Source: Pseudomonadota bacterium (GTDB taxonomy: Bacteria; Pseudomonadota; Gammaproteobacteria; Burkholderiales; Methylophilaceae). Taken from it: a stretch of 7,185 nt of DNA. The notes under the pieces are model-generated. The model was not told the origin of the DNA. It did not search any database and was given only the letters and a program-made list of their open reading frames with translations. The position numbers were made by a program, and so were the translations under genes. Below are positions 6,273-7,185 of the stretch, piece after piece. The stretch is from the NCBI GenBank assembly GCA_023459535.1, contig JAEWTK010000154.1, positions 1 through 7,185 of the forward strand, written 5' to 3'. The stretch's first letter is position 1, and each line of letters begins with the position of its first letter.

Positions 6273-7091
6273 GGTTTTACTACTCTAATAGTAGCTAAAG
6301 CTGCACTCCAAACCTCTGGGGGCAACAGCACACTTAAAGCAAATGGCGTTGCTAATGGAACATTGGTTGCATTTGTTACGTCACCTAAAATTTTCGCAAG
6401 CCCTTTTAAGTCTTTACCATTACCCAAGTCGTCGTACCAAATGAAACTGTTGAAGGTATCGTGAGTACCTGCAAACGATTCCACCAATTTGTCTAAAAAT
6501 GAATGCGGCGCATATTCAAAATAGAATGTTTTTGTTCCAATTAGCCCTTGTCCACCTTGATGTCCGCCCAGTGGACTGATCATTTCTGGATGTTGTTCTA
6601 TAAATTGGCTAATTGTTAATGAGTTGCCATTCTCATCCTTGCCTGCATTAAAAATCACTGTGTGATCTTCATTTTCTTTCCAGCCGCTCTTGGTGTTTTC
6701 ATCTCTCTCGCATCGACCTTCATCACACCATTTATCTAGCACAATCCGTCCACCGCCAACTTTTTTACCATCGCCATTAACCCCCTCGCTTTTTCCTGAC
6801 ATGTTACTAATACAGTCATTTTCATTCACACAAATCCCCGGAAACTTCATTGAATCTTCAATCATATTTTGCCGCATTATATTTGCTGCCCACGCCAGCG
6901 ACTCCTTGGTGATTGTACTGACGGCACCTGATGAGCCGCCACTAATTGCTGCAATAATGATGTTACTGGCTACACGGTACTCTCCACCTTCTTTCCATTT
7001 ATCGTAGTCTGCTTGTGTGTTTGCAATAGCTTGTTCCGCTTCAATGATGATATTTTGCAGCCTTTGCTGTTTTTCAGGATCAGTGGTTTGT
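6269..7091 (-). pseudogene. 5'-truncated C-terminal region of a filamentous-haemagglutinin/CdiA-like polymorphic toxin protein
   Basis: A single open frame ends at TGA 6269 and stays open rightward to a stop at 7142-7144, with no plausible start before ATG 6877. From 6877 it could encode 202 aa, but the codons upstream (ending ...SLAWAANI before that Met) read as genuine protein, so the gene has lost its 5' end. Coding similarity appears to stop near 7090, where insertion-sequence DNA begins. Numbered from 6877, visible segments are NMSGKSEGVNGDG (25-37), PLGGHQGGQG (102-111), FAGTHDTFNSFIWYD (135-149) and ATPFALSVLLPP (176-187). I recognise this pattern from the extreme C-termini of very large haemagglutinin-repeat/CdiA-type exoproteins, where it is often followed by a small lipoprotein or hypothetical gene. 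Cysteines at 16, 22, 51 and 56 may pair. I see no nuclease or other catalytic motif. The overlap with the lipoprotein gene suggests one transcription unit. The toxin assignment rests on memory and is moderate. Confidence 0.55.
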
Positions 7092-7185
7092 GATTTGCTT
7101 AATCGCTTCGGACTTAAACTCGTCCGTGTATCTGATACCCTTCATCTGACTTACTCCGTTCTGTTTTAGACATTATGATTTGTCT
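7089..7185 (-). mobile_element. Remnant of an IS3-family element: 5' end of transposase orfA
   Basis: On the minus strand an ATG at 7145 follows GGAG (7157-7154) with 8 bases of spacing. It opens MKGIRYTDEFKSEAIKQI, the typical N-terminus of the IS3-family OrfA helix-turn-helix protein (R-Y-T-x-E-F-K-x-E-A). The frame then runs into unrelated codons and stops at 7080. OrfA proteins are usually about 90-100 aa, so only about 18 codons remain. The element's left end and inverted repeat would lie beyond 7185. It is not a clean insertion, because the junction near 7089 falls inside orfA. A deletion or recombination between an IS copy and the toxin gene is the likely origin. Confidence 0.72.

Noticed and set aside
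6051..7007. Plus-strand open frames of 137 and 105 codons opposite the lipoprotein and toxin-tail genes.
   Set aside because: The minus-strand frames carry the signal peptide, lipobox and family-like motifs. The plus-strand products are low-complexity and unconvincing.
7115..7173. Short minus-strand frame from ATG 7173 reading MSKTERSKSDEGYQ.
   Set aside because: It stops after 19 codons, and the orfA start at 7145 has the better ribosome site and the family-like sequence. It is probably IS leader DNA.

Overview
The window looks like part of the chromosome of a methylotrophic betaproteobacterium, most likely of the family Methylophilaceae. The evidence is a secreted PQQ-dependent methanol dehydrogenase of the lanthanide (XoxF) type, a RelA of the beta/gamma-proteobacterial kind, and the moderately G+C-rich coding style of positions 1-5375. 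The family assignment is inferred from protein recognition, not from a search.

Left part (1-3100): the first 392 codons of xoxF run leftward off the window edge from a start at 1176. A 362-base spacer (1177-1538) separates it from a divergently transcribed MocR-type regulator (1539-3050). The spacer holds a perfect 7+2+7 inverted repeat, TGGGCCA-GA-TGGCCCA, and a third copy of the half-site exactly 33 bases from the first, which is operator-like. The regulator keeps its winged helix and its aminotransferase-like domain. It has Asn where the PLP Schiff-base lysine should be and Arg where the PLP-contacting Tyr should be, so it probably no longer uses PLP. A strong hairpin with A/T tracts ends the gene.

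Middle part (3100-5400): a full-length relA (743 aa) with a degenerate hydrolase site, an EFDD synthetase motif, TGS, zinc-finger and ACT domains. No Shine-Dalgarno sequence is visible. A possible promoter is placed so that the transcript would begin at or next to the start codon.

Right part (5400-7185): a visibly A+T-richer accessory segment on the minus strand. From the right edge inward there is the 5' end of an IS3-type transposase orfA cut off after about 18 codons. It is joined to the 3' part of a gene resembling the C-terminus of large filamentous-haemagglutinin/CdiA-like polymorphic toxins, which has lost its start. A lipoprotein gene follows with a 4-base ATGA overlap. This looks like the wreck of a toxin locus: an orphan C-terminal module with its downstream partner gene, truncated by insertion-sequence activity.

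The most novel candidate is the xoxF / PLP-less MocR pair with its shared operator-like repeats, a possible dedicated control circuit for methanol oxidation. The second is the toxin-tail/lipoprotein module.
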